Source: Mucilaginibacter achroorhodeus
GTDB lineage: Bacteria > Bacteroidota > Bacteroidia > Sphingobacteriales > Sphingobacteriaceae
Direction of reading: 5' to 3'
Assembly: GCF_007846095.1 (NCBI RefSeq)
Contig: NZ_VOEI01000002.1
Span: 248,001 to 312,000, forward strand
DNA length: 64,000 bases
Shown one piece after another: positions 7,719 to 17,201 of this stretch. Below the pieces are notes generated by a model that was given only the letters and a program-made list of their open reading frames with translations, was not told the origin of the DNA and ran no database searches. Position numbers and translations under genes: made by a program. The number at the start of each line of letters is the position of its first letter. Positions within the stretch are counted from its first letter, which is position 1.

Positions 7719-8978
7719 TTATTTCTTTTTTATTGGAGGTAACGGCGGCGGCAATTTCGACTGTGGCGTCTTTGCCGCAGGTGCTAACGGTCGGCCAGCC
7801 GGCAAAGGCGGCGGCGCAGCTGTTCGTTTTGGAGGAAGCGGCGGCGGTGCAATGCGGGCCGGTTTATCTTTTAGCTCTTCTATCGCCGGCGTTTTCTTCA
7901 ATGCAGTTACACTGGAAGAACTTTTGAAAACCAATTGCATCGCACCATCTTGTTGAACCGGCAAAACTCTCTGAACCCTGCTGTAGTCTTTTAAGATGCG
8001 CTGATAAAAATAAGGCGTATCTATCTGCTCACTGCCCAGCAACACCACCACATCGTTAGGAGATAATCCACTGAGCCGCAAGAGTCCAGCAATTCCTTCG
8101 CCTGCTGAAATGTCTCCTGAGTAATATTGAAGCCGCTCTTCTACCATTTTCATGTTGATCCTGAACCAGTACTTATTTCCGTCCAGCAATTCAGTCTCAC
8201 CCTGTAAGATCAATGAGGGATTCTTTAGGAGCTGTGCGCAAAAAGGCAACACTGCTCCAACCTCGGCTTCCCTTTTCAGCTCCAGATGAAAATTTTGTTC
8301 CGTAATGTAGTCGATGATCATCTCTGCAAGTATGCGTATCCTAGGATCCGCACCCTGCCCAACCACTTTTACACTTCTGGCGGCAGAAAGCTCAGCCGGC
8401 AAATAGAGATCCGCATACAACGTATCTTCCACTGCTGAAAGTAAGACGGCCGGCCTTAAATGACCGATAGCCCCGCAAGCGCGAAGATGGACCATCAATA
8501 TATCTGTATACGATATCACCGAAACCAAACCATAGCCTGCCTCGGTGAACATTTCCGATATCAGGGTGCGTTCCGGCTCATCAAGGTCGGGACCAAAAAG
8601 AAACTTGAGCGGAAGCACCGGACGGTGCGCCTCAATGCCATCGTTTTTATACAGAATCGTCGTTAGAAAATGTGACAGGAACTGCTCGATGCCATAATAA
8701 AGCAACTGCTTCATCCTCTTTTGATTTCCGTGCAAGATAAAATGCTTTCGCTGATCCTTGATTAACTCAAAATAGTTAGCGAATGCATCCGGATCATGCT
8801 GGTAAAAGCGCTCTCTCGCGTAAGCCCCGAACACGAACGCGTTGTTGTGTACATGGAAATATAAAGGGACCTCCGAAGCACCCTTGACCACCAGCGGTTT
8901 ATAACGCTGGCCGTTGGCCTGATACCAAAACGCAACGGATTGTCGGGAGACCTTTATAACTACGCAATACCCCATCAT
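7719..8978 (-). CDS. Unrecognised protein with proline-rich tail, Ter operon
   Basis: A 419-aa protein. Residues 1-360 are a mixed alpha/beta sequence whose order of strands and glycine turns (FLFGPDLDEPER, then VVLLGSEQIDTPYF) suggests a degenerate actin/Hsp70-like fold, but I see no clear phosphate-binding motif. The last 60 residues are proline-rich, with repeated PPPLPP blocks and a basic end (PPIKKK), like a ligand for other proteins. The stop of the giant ATPase gene coincides with its start region at 8978, so the two are probably translationally coupled and may act together. No function is assigned. Confidence 0.6.
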   Translation of the reverse strand: MMGYCVVIKVSRQSVAFWYQANGQRYKPLVVKGASEVPLYFHVHNNAFVFGAYARERFYQHDPDAFANYFELIKDQRKHFILHGNQKRMKQLLYYGIEQFLSHFLTTILYKNDGIEAHRPVLPLKFLFGPDLDEPERTLISEMFTEAGYGLVSVISYTDILMVHLRACGAIGHLRPAVLLSAVEDTLYADLYLPAELSAARSVKVVGQGADPRIRILAEMIIDYITEQNFHLELKREAEVGAVLPFCAQLLKNPSLILQGETELLDGNKYWFRINMKMVEERLQYYSGDISAGEGIAGLLRLSGLSPNDVVVLLGSEQIDTPYFYQRILKDYSRVQRVLPVQQDGAMQLVFKSSSSVTALKKTPAIEELKDKPARIAPPPLPPKRTAAPPPLPAGRPLAPAAKTPQSKLPPPLPPIKKK

Positions 8979-11900
8979 CAGTTCGCTTGAATACCCTTTA
9001 AAAGATGTTTCTCAAAAAACTTCATTCCTTCAAGAATGATTACAGGTGCTACATAATCGAATTTCTTCTGTTCCCGCTGTTTACGGTTACTGGCTGCAAT
9101 AAATTCCGGTATTGCCTTAATGTAATTTTCGATATTCATATCCTGAAAACCTGCCATAAAATCACCGGGTGTCATCTTCAGTCCAAACATGGAGGAGCTT
9201 ACCCTATAAAACAGGTCAGCAAAATCCATGAACCGCGGACAGGGTGGCTTACTGCCCTCGACGCGGTGAAGGAAATACCGACCAATGTGCTCCAGCATCT
9301 GTGGAGACACGGAGTTCGTCGACGGAAGATATTCAACCCTCCCGTCTGGGCGGACGATACAGAAGTTGTCCTCACCGAGAATTTCGATGGCTTGTTTATT
9401 TTTTGGTACAAGGATGTGTGTTTGTCCAGTAGGTATTGCCAGACCCTTGGATACCTCGTACTTGACGTCAGCATTATCTTTCCCACGCTGGGAGTTGATG
9501 TCAACTATCTTTAAAGGATTGAGATTGAACGGAACAATCGTCTGACGCGCCACTGCCTCTCCGCCAATCCCCCTAAGGAACATTTGCGTGTAGTAATCCT
9601 CAGCGGCCTTATCATTCACCGCGTTAAACCAGTCAAAGATCCTTGCACCTTTACCAGCAAAAGCAATACGAACTTTAGGATTCGTTTGCTTGACCAGAGG
9701 TGTTGCATCCTCTGAGCGGACGATTTCTTGACGTAATTTATGGACTAGCTGCCCGGCGTAAAACATGATCAAACCGGTGATATACAAATTTACACTCATC
9801 ATCTCCCTGCATTCAGCAGCGATCAGCCGGTAAAAAATATCATAATCCGATGCATCTAGTCTATCCACTACCTGCTCGAAGTAATATGGAGCAGTATTGT
9901 CTGAGAATTTATTCTCTCCTCTATTTAACCCCTGCACAAAGATCTTTTTCTGCTCACACATTCTTAACAGGACATTTTTAAAGTTTGGGGAAAACCTCGT
10001 GGCCTGCGCCAGCCGTTCGGCTGCAAATCTTATTGAATTCTGCTTGATCATTGCCTTACCTCTACCAAGGTCAGAAAGCACAGTAATATCTGTCGTACTG
10101 CCGCCTATATCGAAACAAAGCAACAATTCGCCCTGGCTGACCGAGTAGCCGTCTTCGGGACGGAGCATGTAATTCGCTACGGCACAGGCTTCTGATAGCG
10201 ATTCATTATCACGTAATTGCTCAAAATCGAAACGAAGCGGACCGTTGTCAACCTGTATGTCTACCTCCTCCTCAACGGTTGTAGGAGGTGTGCCCCAACC
10301 TGTTTCTGCCGGTGCCGGAGCCCAGTTACTTCCTGGTTCTGTTATCCATCCAGAAGATGATGACGGGGAAGAGGACGTTGTACTCCAACCGGTACTGCTG
10401 GGATTCGACTGGTTCCAAATTACTTCTTCACCGGTGTCTCCAATATCAGAAAGGTCAGATGGACGATATATTTTCAACTTTACTGAACTTTTTAATGGAT
10501 TTATCGCAACAAGCGAATCCCATATAGCCCGGTATTCATTAAGCATATCTTTACCCATGGATGAAGGATAAGACCACTTCAGGGTGTGTGGTTCATGCCC
10601 TTCAATAAAAAGCTGAGCATATATATGCAGCAGTAAGGAGCTCAGGTACGCTGTCTTGCAGCTTTTATCAAGTTCCTGAGATGACCATTTCATATTGTAA
10701 ACGAGTTCCGCGCTGCCTGCTCTCGGATAATTAAGAATATATCGATTTTCGGTTGCGGAATCAATGGGCAGATTCTTTTCAAAACAAGGGAAGCCACCCT
10801 TCACCGCCTGAGATAGCAGGGATCCCAGTTGCAGACCACGATCATTGACCACGCGCCGTGTATCATGCAACGTCAGAACAGATTTAATAGAATTGGTCTG
10901 AATCTCGTCATTTTGAAAAAAGAAGATTTCATCCTCTACAGCAGGCCGTTCATCATTATTTTTAATGTCAGTGCCCAACAGAGAAACGCGTTTATTACTT
11001 AGCCTAAGCTCGCGGCACACCCGATTCTGGGTTTCTGACCAATAAGCTACTGAAGTGTTTGTACTTCCGAAATCCACACCTAAGGCTGCAGAAGAAAGTG
11101 TTTTGACCGAACTGAGCATGTTGAGCGGCAGCATCTTACCGCCGGTCAGTCCGGTGTAACGGATGATGCCGAAGCCGCATTCGTTACCAGCATGAGAAAA
11201 TCTCAAACCTTTAAAAGGCTGGTTACTTTCGTAAATTTCATACTTGTACTTATTATCTGCAACCGCTGTACCTGAAGAGATATGCAAACTGGTCTCCAGT
11301 CCCGTACCCTCCGGAGCAACGTTACTACGGCCCTTCGAAGCCAGATAATAAGGCCTTCCACTACCATCCAGTGCTATCCGGAAGTAATCATCACCGGTAT
11401 TGCCAATAAAAGGAGTGGCCTGAAATGTTGCGTCATTATGCGGAATCTCCGAATAGAGAAAATAACGTCCCCATTGCCTGGAGATAAAATTCGGCCAAAT
11501 CAGGATATCACGCCCCCTTATGGTGTCCGCGATAATAGGATACACCACCTGTTTGATGATCTCACTTCCTGAATCCGTAATAAGTTTAAGCTGTACGGTC
11601 AGTTTTTCACCTTCCTGCTGTGTCGGGTCATACATACCCGATAATCTTGATCTTACATTGGCCGTATCATTCAGGCCAAGCAATGCTTCCAGATTAGCAC
11701 CGAAAACGTTTAATGCGAGTGGGGTAAGCGGGAGCGCAAAATAAGCATATTTGTCGGCTTGACCTTTCGTCTCTGCGGGCAGGATTAATATCGGTTTATC
11801 CCGGAGATAGCCCTTGGTAATGGTGCCAGCCATACCAAAATCGAACTGTGCAATCTCTGTTGAATCCGGTAAAAGGAGATCTTTAGGATCAAAAGCTATA

Positions 11901-12862
11901 CTCACATCAGATGTCGCATCCGCTGAAACTACTCCCTCAGATCCATATAATATGGTCGAATAATTAAAAAGCTTGGCAAAGGGCTCCTGAAACAGGGTAC
12001 CGGTCTCCGGCGGGGTTTGCAGGTCAAGCTTGTTGAAGTTGCGTGATTGCTGGTATTGGATCATATCCCGGATCCACTCCTCCAGCGCGTTAGCGACATT
12101 ACTGTAGTCAGGTCGCAGGTGTTCGTCAAGATCAGCATATTGCATACGAAACTGCTCCAGTTGACCTAATATGTACTTTGCATAACCATATAATTTATCA
12201 AGTTCCTCCGGCCGGAGGTCTGACCTGAGCGGATCGGTTAGCTTACCATTTTCGACATCGACGAATGGCAGGCGCTCGCCTATCCGATATGACACTGAAG
12301 TGAAAAGTAAACTATCAGGGGACGTGCCGCCCAATACTTGCCCCTTATAAGAGATCACATCGATGAACGGTATCTTCTCCGCATTTCCAGCGAGAGACTG
12401 ATCGCACCAAAGCAGTTTTCGTTCGAAAAGTGCATTTCCAAAAGCACCCTTCGGCTCATAAATATTTTCTGTTTGTGAAATTACAAGGCCGTCGGTGTAA
12501 CCCAGGTGCACGCGCTGGATGCTGATATCTTTGTAATTCAATGCAAGACAACTGATCAGCCCTTTCCATTCGCTGAGAAGAGATTTATAGAACAGTAATA
12601 ACCCAGAGGCTTCCTTTTTATCTCTGATCAGCCGAAGCGCGTTATCAAACAGCACGGAACGTGCATATGCGGTCGGCATACCGGATACAACGGAACCGAT
12701 ACTGACTGGTGCGGCCCCTTTCTGGTCCCCCCCGATTTCCGGAATCAGTATGTTTTTTGTAAAGACCTCCATTTGCGGAAGCTTGTCCCATGCGAAAGAC
12801 ACCCCGGGCGGCTCAGTCGCAGGATTCACTTTAATAACCAGTGCTTTGATATGATCAGGCAT
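8978..12862 (-). CDS. Giant actin/Hsp70-like ATPase of the Ter operon
   Basis: A 1294-aa protein. The second half has the three nucleotide-binding motifs of the actin/Hsp70/sugar-kinase superfamily: phosphate 1 (LGVDFGSTNTSVAYW, about 590-604), phosphate 2 (CFDIGGSTTDITVLSD, about 913-928) and an adenosine-type motif (IAFAGKGARIFDW, about 1062-1074). Between the first two lies a low-complexity Ser/Pro/Trp linker (about 828-866, with repeated GW pairs). The first 580 residues form a large unrecognised domain. It is much longer than DnaK or MreB. It sits between the tubulin-like gene (11-bp gap) and the proline-tailed protein. ATP binding is well supported; filament formation or chaperone activity is open. 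Confidence 0.72.
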   Translation of the reverse strand: MPDHIKALVIKVNPATEPPGVSFAWDKLPQMEVFTKNILIPEIGGDQKGAAPVSIGSVVSGMPTAYARSVLFDNALRLIRDKKEASGLLLFYKSLLSEWKGLISCLALNYKDISIQRVHLGYTDGLVISQTENIYEPKGAFGNALFERKLLWCDQSLAGNAEKIPFIDVISYKGQVLGGTSPDSLLFTSVSYRIGERLPFVDVENGKLTDPLRSDLRPEELDKLYGYAKYILGQLEQFRMQYADLDEHLRPDYSNVANALEEWIRDMIQYQQSRNFNKLDLQTPPETGTLFQEPFAKLFNYSTILYGSEGVVSADATSDVSIAFDPKDLLLPDSTEIAQFDFGMAGTITKGYLRDKPILILPAETKGQADKYAYFALPLTPLALNVFGANLEALLGLNDTANVRSRLSGMYDPTQQEGEKLTVQLKLITDSGSEIIKQVVYPIIADTIRGRDILIWPNFISRQWGRYFLYSEIPHNDATFQATPFIGNTGDDYFRIALDGSGRPYYLASKGRSNVAPEGTGLETSLHISSGTAVADNKYKYEIYESNQPFKGLRFSHAGNECGFGIIRYTGLTGGKMLPLNMLSSVKTLSSAALGVDFGSTNTSVAYWSETQNRVCRELRLSNKRVSLLGTDIKNNDERPAVEDEIFFFQNDEIQTNSIKSVLTLHDTRRVVNDRGLQLGSLLSQAVKGGFPCFEKNLPIDSATENRYILNYPRAGSAELVYNMKWSSQELDKSCKTAYLSSLLLHIYAQLFIEGHEPHTLKWSYPSSMGKDMLNEYRAIWDSLVAINPLKSSVKLKIYRPSDLSDIGDTGEEVIWNQSNPSSTGWSTTSSSPSSSSGWITEPGSNWAPAPAETGWGTPPTTVEEEVDIQVDNGPLRFDFEQLRDNESLSEACAVANYMLRPEDGYSVSQGELLLCFDIGGSTTDITVLSDLGRGKAMIKQNSIRFAAERLAQATRFSPNFKNVLLRMCEQKKIFVQGLNRGENKFSDNTAPYYFEQVVDRLDASDYDIFYRLIAAECREMMSVNLYITGLIMFYAGQLVHKLRQEIVRSEDATPLVKQTNPKVRIAFAGKGARIFDWFNAVNDKAAEDYYTQMFLRGIGGEAVARQTIVPFNLNPLKIVDINSQRGKDNADVKYEVSKGLAIPTGQTHILVPKNKQAIEILGEDNFCIVRPDGRVEYLPSTNSVSPQMLEHIGRYFLHRVEGSKPPCPRFMDFADLFYRVSSSMFGLKMTPGDFMAGFQDMNIENYIKAIPEFIAASNRKQREQKKFDYVAPVIILEGMKFFEKHLLKGIQAN

Positions 12863-12873
12863 AAGTAATGTTT

Positions 12874-14520
12874 TTAATTAAGTTTGAACCCCTGTGAGGC
12901 CGATAGAGCGTTGTAAAGATGAGCGAGGAACTTTTCTTTGGTCGTATTGACCTTCTGTAGTTGCTCTGCAGGACCAGAGTCGATCAGTTTGTTAACAAAA
13001 GTATTGTAGCGGCTGCTGATCAGCGATTTAGGCCAGTGATGCCGTTCGTCGGAAAAGACAGAACCTACATCAAGCCGGTCAAGCTCGGTCCTGTTGTCGG
13101 CAAAAGCCTTGCTATTGAAAATAAAATTTCCGGGCGCTATGGAATTCCGCACCTGGTAAAGCCATCCTCTGACGAAATGGTCTTTATCATAAGTATAGGC
13201 AAACAATTTAAAATAATCGTTCAGATCAGCACACTCGGCATCGGTGATGCTAGCATACTGTGTCAACCTCTGTTTGTGCAGCAAATTCAAAAATGCTTTA
13301 ATTCCCAGGTCGCCCCAGGCACCGCCGTTTGCAGTTAAAGAAATATGTGCAAGCGAGAACATAGCGCCTAATCTGTTAGCAAAGATCTCCGCCGATCTTT
13401 CCTGATTTCCGAACAGGTCTTCTGCTGTGAAACTAAACGTATCGTTCCGGAATGGCGCTGATTTATACAAATATTCAGCCTTCTGACCGTCCGGCATATA
13501 CTGACGTATAAAGAAGTCGTAAGCTGCGCAGGCCGCAATTAATTCCGTTATATGACAGGCATTCTTTTGCTCGGCGCCGCCCGTTATTGTCTTTCCAACG
13601 CCTGCCCCTTCGTCAGCATGCCTGCTTTCAACCGGCCAGCCAATGTGATATAGTAACTTATAAGAACGTTGTACAGTCGTATCGCTCTGATAGAACTGCA
13701 AAGCTGCCTGGCTGTTCAAAGGAAAGAAAGAAGCATCCGCTATTACGCTGTCTTCTTTCGATCCTTTCTGTTTTTCATCTGGTTTTCGAAAAGTAAAGTA
13801 TTCTGTTAAAAGCGTAGCGCCAAACTTCGTCTTTGACAGATCAATTGAAGAAGCCCCGTTGGAACGGACTGAAACAAAATCCTTCAGGGCTTTCGGTATA
13901 ACCGGAATGGCGGATGCCCCTGTGCCACCGAAAACCGAACCGAATACAAATACCCTTGCCGATTCACCGGCCAGCTCCAGTTTTGAAATAAAGTGTTCCA
14001 GTTCTCGCTCCTGAGGTAATACATTGGTTCCCTTAAGGATATTCCTTGCCGCCTCAATAATCCCGTGATATATCAGCATGGATCCGAGGTGGGTTTGGGC
14101 ACGATAGCCATGCGCCAAACTAAATTCTTGAACAGATGCATGGTCAAGGAAAAGGTCCGAAAGCAATTTATTGTCCCGTTGCTGCTCCGGAGAACCGGTA
14201 CTGAGTTTCACAAGGTCTTTATAGTTTTCTCTTCCCCTGCCAGAATAGTTGGTGAAAAACCGGTAGAGGTTTAGTTTAGCAGAAAAAAAAGTATCCGCGT
14301 TAGGCGTGCCGCCCTCCTGCGAATCAGAGGACTTTATCCGGTTATACAATCGGATGAGTTCTTCGACTTTCCCTTTGTTACCGTTGGTCTGGTCGGTATC
14401 TAAGGTCAGCACCTCGACTTCACGACTGTCGAGCATCCCGATCGCACACAGGTGTACAAAAGATTCCAGACAACGCATGCCGGTGCCGCCCACTGCTATT
14501 ACAAATAATTTATCCATCAT
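12874..14520 (-). CDS. Tubulin/FtsZ-like protein (Tubulin_2 type)
   Basis: A 548-aa protein when started at the ATG-ATG at 14520-14515; an upstream in-frame TTG at 14538 overlaps the previous gene and is less likely. The N-terminus carries a tubulin-like nucleotide loop (IAVGGTGMRCLESF) and residues about 197-202 the tubulin signature GGTGAS, preceded by FVFGSV, as in the GGGTGS/T of FtsZ and tubulin. This matches the Pfam tubulin-like (Tubulin_2) family rather than FtsZ itself. The C-terminal 300 residues are helical and unrecognised. It is encoded next to an actin-like ATPase and TerD proteins. GTP binding is likely; polymerisation is inference. Confidence 0.75.
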   Translation of the reverse strand: MMDKLFVIAVGGTGMRCLESFVHLCAIGMLDSREVEVLTLDTDQTNGNKGKVEELIRLYNRIKSSDSQEGGTPNADTFFSAKLNLYRFFTNYSGRGRENYKDLVKLSTGSPEQQRDNKLLSDLFLDHASVQEFSLAHGYRAQTHLGSMLIYHGIIEAARNILKGTNVLPQERELEHFISKLELAGESARVFVFGSVFGGTGASAIPVIPKALKDFVSVRSNGASSIDLSKTKFGATLLTEYFTFRKPDEKQKGSKEDSVIADASFFPLNSQAALQFYQSDTTVQRSYKLLYHIGWPVESRHADEGAGVGKTITGGAEQKNACHITELIAACAAYDFFIRQYMPDGQKAEYLYKSAPFRNDTFSFTAEDLFGNQERSAEIFANRLGAMFSLAHISLTANGGAWGDLGIKAFLNLLHKQRLTQYASITDAECADLNDYFKLFAYTYDKDHFVRGWLYQVRNSIAPGNFIFNSKAFADNRTELDRLDVGSVFSDERHHWPKSLISSRYNTFVNKLIDSGPAEQLQKVNTTKEKFLAHLYNALSASQGFKLN

Positions 14521-14528
14521 TTTAGTGA

Positions 14529-14867
14529 TTAAAACCAATGACCGATCTTACCGTTCCTGAATATCCTGCTCAGAATAAATCCAATTAGCAGGTATATTAC
14601 AAAGCCGCATGCCGTGCCGATACTCAACGCTGTCACGTAGCGCTTAACAACCATTATATTGGCTTCCGGCTTAAAAGCGTAGTAACCCAGCAGGAATATA
14701 AGGCCCGGATTTAGAATCGCTAATACCCAAAACCATGTCCGGCGTCTGACCGGATCTTTTGGACGGCTGCCCTTTTCATAGTTGATAGCGTTAGCAATTA
14801 TTGCACAAAGCAATAGCAAAATCAGCGTGGTTACTCCAGCTAATACATAAGCGGTGATCGATTGCAT
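14529..14867 (-). CDS. Small membrane protein of the Ter operon
   Basis: A 112-aa protein with three hydrophobic segments (about 4-25, 46-63 and 80-103) separated by a basic cytoplasmic loop (KGSRPKDPVRRRT). I start it at Met 14867 (MQSITAYVLAG), because the longer frame to 14957 would run deep into the upstream lipoprotein gene. The start lies 7 bp past that gene's stop, and its stop lies 8 bp before the tubulin-like start, so it belongs to the operon. No family is recognised. A membrane platform for the tubulin-like or actin-like partners is a guess. Confidence 0.65.
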   Translation of the reverse strand: MQSITAYVLAGVTTLILLLLCAIIANAINYEKGSRPKDPVRRRTWFWVLAILNPGLIFLLGYYAFKPEANIMVVKRYVTALSIGTACGFVIYLLIGFILSRIFRNGKIGHWF

Positions 14868-14874
14868 AATATCG

Positions 14875-16374
14875 TTATTGAGCGGTTTTGATATAATAAG
14901 TGAATATTGTTTTGTTGACCGGGCGGAGGTCATCCAGTGTGTTCCTGACAGATTCATAAAGTGCTGTATTGGCTATGCCGTCAGCATTTATCCATCTAAA
15001 TTTATCCATAACAGTGTTAGTTGTGTTGACTTTTACCTTGCTGATATTGATCACCACGCGGACCAGGCGGTTCGATCCTGGCGAATTTAATCCCTGAAGA
15101 TCATCGGCAAGAGATAAGCCTATCTCGGTCTTTGACCTGTCGTCATGGCTTGTGTTCATAAAAAGGGCCTGGTTTAAACCGAATACGCCGTTTATCAGCG
15201 GTTGCTCAATCGGCTCATATTTATATTCGGCCTTGATCGTACCATCTGAGTTGTAACAATTTAAGGCGATCTCATCACTTTCATTGTCAGCAATTTTCTG
15301 CTCGCCGTCTCCCCCTTTGATAATTCTTGGTTTATGCTTAGATGCCTCCACACATTTTGCATAACGTTCGAAATCGTTTGTAGCATCGTATGCCCTGACG
15401 TCAAGTCCCTCGATTTCGTAACTGTCGATATTAGAAAGATCAACAAACAGCTTCCTGAACATGTCTTTGAACTGGCCTGAAGACGAGTACTCTTTTTTTG
15501 CCTGCGCAATTGTTTCCCAATCGACGCCAAGGGGATAATACTCAAAAGGATTATTGTTGTTAGCGGCTGAAAAAAAGCTCGGTTGAAGATCAAGCACATT
15601 TTGATGCTGCATATCTTTAGCTTTCTCATCGCGGAATATTCCACCTTGACCGGGTTCTGGGTATTCAGTTTTCAGCACATATGGTTCTGCTGATAGATCA
15701 AACTTTGCAGGAAGTGCTGAAAGTACCGGACGAAGCTTTGAAATCAGACTTTTCTCAGTAGGACGTCCGTAATTAAATACCGTAAAATAAATGTGCTTAT
15801 CGATTTTGCCCTCTTTGTAATCTGCAATGAAGAAACTTATCGAATTACCTCTATGTAACCATTTGGAAAATGATATTTTCAAATAAGCAGTAGAGGTAAC
15901 TTCGGCCCCATTTTGAAATTCCTCAAAGTCTGTGATTAGCAATGCGTCACTTTTGCCATTGACGATCTGCTCCACAGCGACCTGAATTGGTGCTCTCCTG
16001 TCGAGATATTGTTTCGGGTCGTTAACGATCTGTCCAAGTTCTGTGCTATTGGCTACAGTAATGGGTGTAACTTCATCCTGCACCAGTTTAAAAACAGAGA
16101 ATTGCTGTTCCAGCACGATATTAAAACTCTGCGCCATTAACTGTTTGATATTGCCGGCTCCGAAAGCGGTATACATTCCTGCTGAAAAATCAACATACAT
16201 TGCCGGTGCAGCCTTTTGCGCTTTGCCGCCCCCATTTTTCACGTCGTTAAAATCCGTTAAAACACTGCGGCGATCTTTTCCATAGAGATCAGGAAAAAGC
16301 TCAGATTTTCCGCCGCAACTATATGCCGTGGTTGCCAGGGCAACACCAGCCAGAAGTTTGTAAATATGTTTCAT
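14875..16374 (-). CDS. Lipoprotein with vWA-like motifs, Ter operon
   Basis: A 499-aa protein with a clear lipoprotein signal (KLLAGVALATTAYSC, lipobox Cys at 20). After a Gly/Lys linker, residues about 59-72 read MYVDFSAGMYTAF, a D-x-S-x-G pattern like the first metal-site loop of a von Willebrand factor A domain, and LLITDFEEF near 145 could be its later Asp. vWA proteins (TerY and others) are regular members of Ter systems, so a periplasmic vWA-type domain fits, but the match is by eye. The C-terminal half is unrecognised. It is the second gene of the operon, 8 bp after terC. Confidence 0.62.
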   Translation of the reverse strand: MKHIYKLLAGVALATTAYSCGGKSELFPDLYGKDRRSVLTDFNDVKNGGGKAQKAAPAMYVDFSAGMYTAFGAGNIKQLMAQSFNIVLEQQFSVFKLVQDEVTPITVANSTELGQIVNDPKQYLDRRAPIQVAVEQIVNGKSDALLITDFEEFQNGAEVTSTAYLKISFSKWLHRGNSISFFIADYKEGKIDKHIYFTVFNYGRPTEKSLISKLRPVLSALPAKFDLSAEPYVLKTEYPEPGQGGIFRDEKAKDMQHQNVLDLQPSFFSAANNNNPFEYYPLGVDWETIAQAKKEYSSSGQFKDMFRKLFVDLSNIDSYEIEGLDVRAYDATNDFERYAKCVEASKHKPRIIKGGDGEQKIADNESDEIALNCYNSDGTIKAEYKYEPIEQPLINGVFGLNQALFMNTSHDDRSKTEIGLSLADDLQGLNSPGSNRLVRVVINISKVKVNTTNTVMDKFRWINADGIANTALYESVRNTLDDLRPVNKTIFTYYIKTAQ

Positions 16375-16382
16375 GATAATTA

Positions 16383-17183
16383 TTAGGGTCGTTGCCGACG
16401 ATGAGCCGGTTCAATGCGATGATCTTTTTGTCTCGGAAAATTGAAGAATAAAGAAGTAAAGATGGGCAACACAAAAACCGCTACGGTAAACAGGGATATG
16501 AATACATCTGCCTTTTCACTGTTAAGAACGTGGCTCAGGTAGGTTTGCGGATAGAAGTGGCTATAAAGGGATGTTAGAAGTTTTATACCAAGTACGGCGA
16601 TCACAATAAATGCTACGCTTTCCAAAAAAGGAAATTTCTCGATCAGTCTGACAAAACCCTGTGCGACAAAACGCATAGCAAGTATGCCAATAAAAACGCC
16701 GACGCAGATCAGGTAAATATGATTTGTAAAGGCAACTGCGGCAAAGACGTTATCGATGGAAAAAGCCAGGTCCATCACTTCTACCAGCACAACGGTAGCC
16801 CAAAAGGCACCCATTTTTCCACGCGTTATCCGGTAGACCCATCTTTCCTGACTGCCTGCTACATCCTCCTTCTGCTCATCAACATCTTTGCCCTTAAAAT
16901 AGTCAATTGCCAGATAGATGAGGTAAATTCCGCCCAGCGGTTTCAACCACCAAATTTTTACTAGCCAGGCTGCGAGTAATAAACAAATACCTCGCATCAC
17001 ATAGGCGCCCACGATACCGTATTTAAGCGCTCGGCCTCGTTGTTCTTTAGGTAGGTCAATAACCATCGTTGCCAGCACAGCTGCGTTGTCAACAGACAGC
17101 AGGCTCTCAATTACGATCAGGTTCATGATGACCAGCAAACCGGCTTTGACATCATTACCCGGTATAGTTTGTAACAGGTCCAT
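16383..17183 (-). CDS. terC: TerC-family integral membrane protein
   Basis: A 266-aa protein with 7-8 membrane segments and the two TerC hallmark acidic motifs: ESLLSVDNAAVLATMV near 26-41 and EVMDLAFSIDNVFAAVAF near 134-151. TerC/Alx/YkoY proteins sit in the inner membrane and act in tellurite and metal (manganese) handling. They are the usual membrane partner of TerD proteins, which fits the two terD genes further down this operon. The C-terminus is short, basic and His-rich (RIEPAHRRQRP). It appears to be the first large gene of the operon. Confidence 0.92.
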   Translation of the reverse strand: MDLLQTIPGNDVKAGLLVIMNLIVIESLLSVDNAAVLATMVIDLPKEQRGRALKYGIVGAYVMRGICLLLAAWLVKIWWLKPLGGIYLIYLAIDYFKGKDVDEQKEDVAGSQERWVYRITRGKMGAFWATVVLVEVMDLAFSIDNVFAAVAFTNHIYLICVGVFIGILAMRFVAQGFVRLIEKFPFLESVAFIVIAVLGIKLLTSLYSHFYPQTYLSHVLNSEKADVFISLFTVAVFVLPIFTSLFFNFPRQKDHRIEPAHRRQRP

Positions 17184-17201
17184 TCTGAAAGATTTGTTAT
17201 T

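Noticed and set aside
14529..14957. Longer version of the small membrane protein starting at 14957
   Set aside because: The extra 30 codons would overlap the lipoprotein gene in another frame; the Met at 14867 fits the operon spacing.
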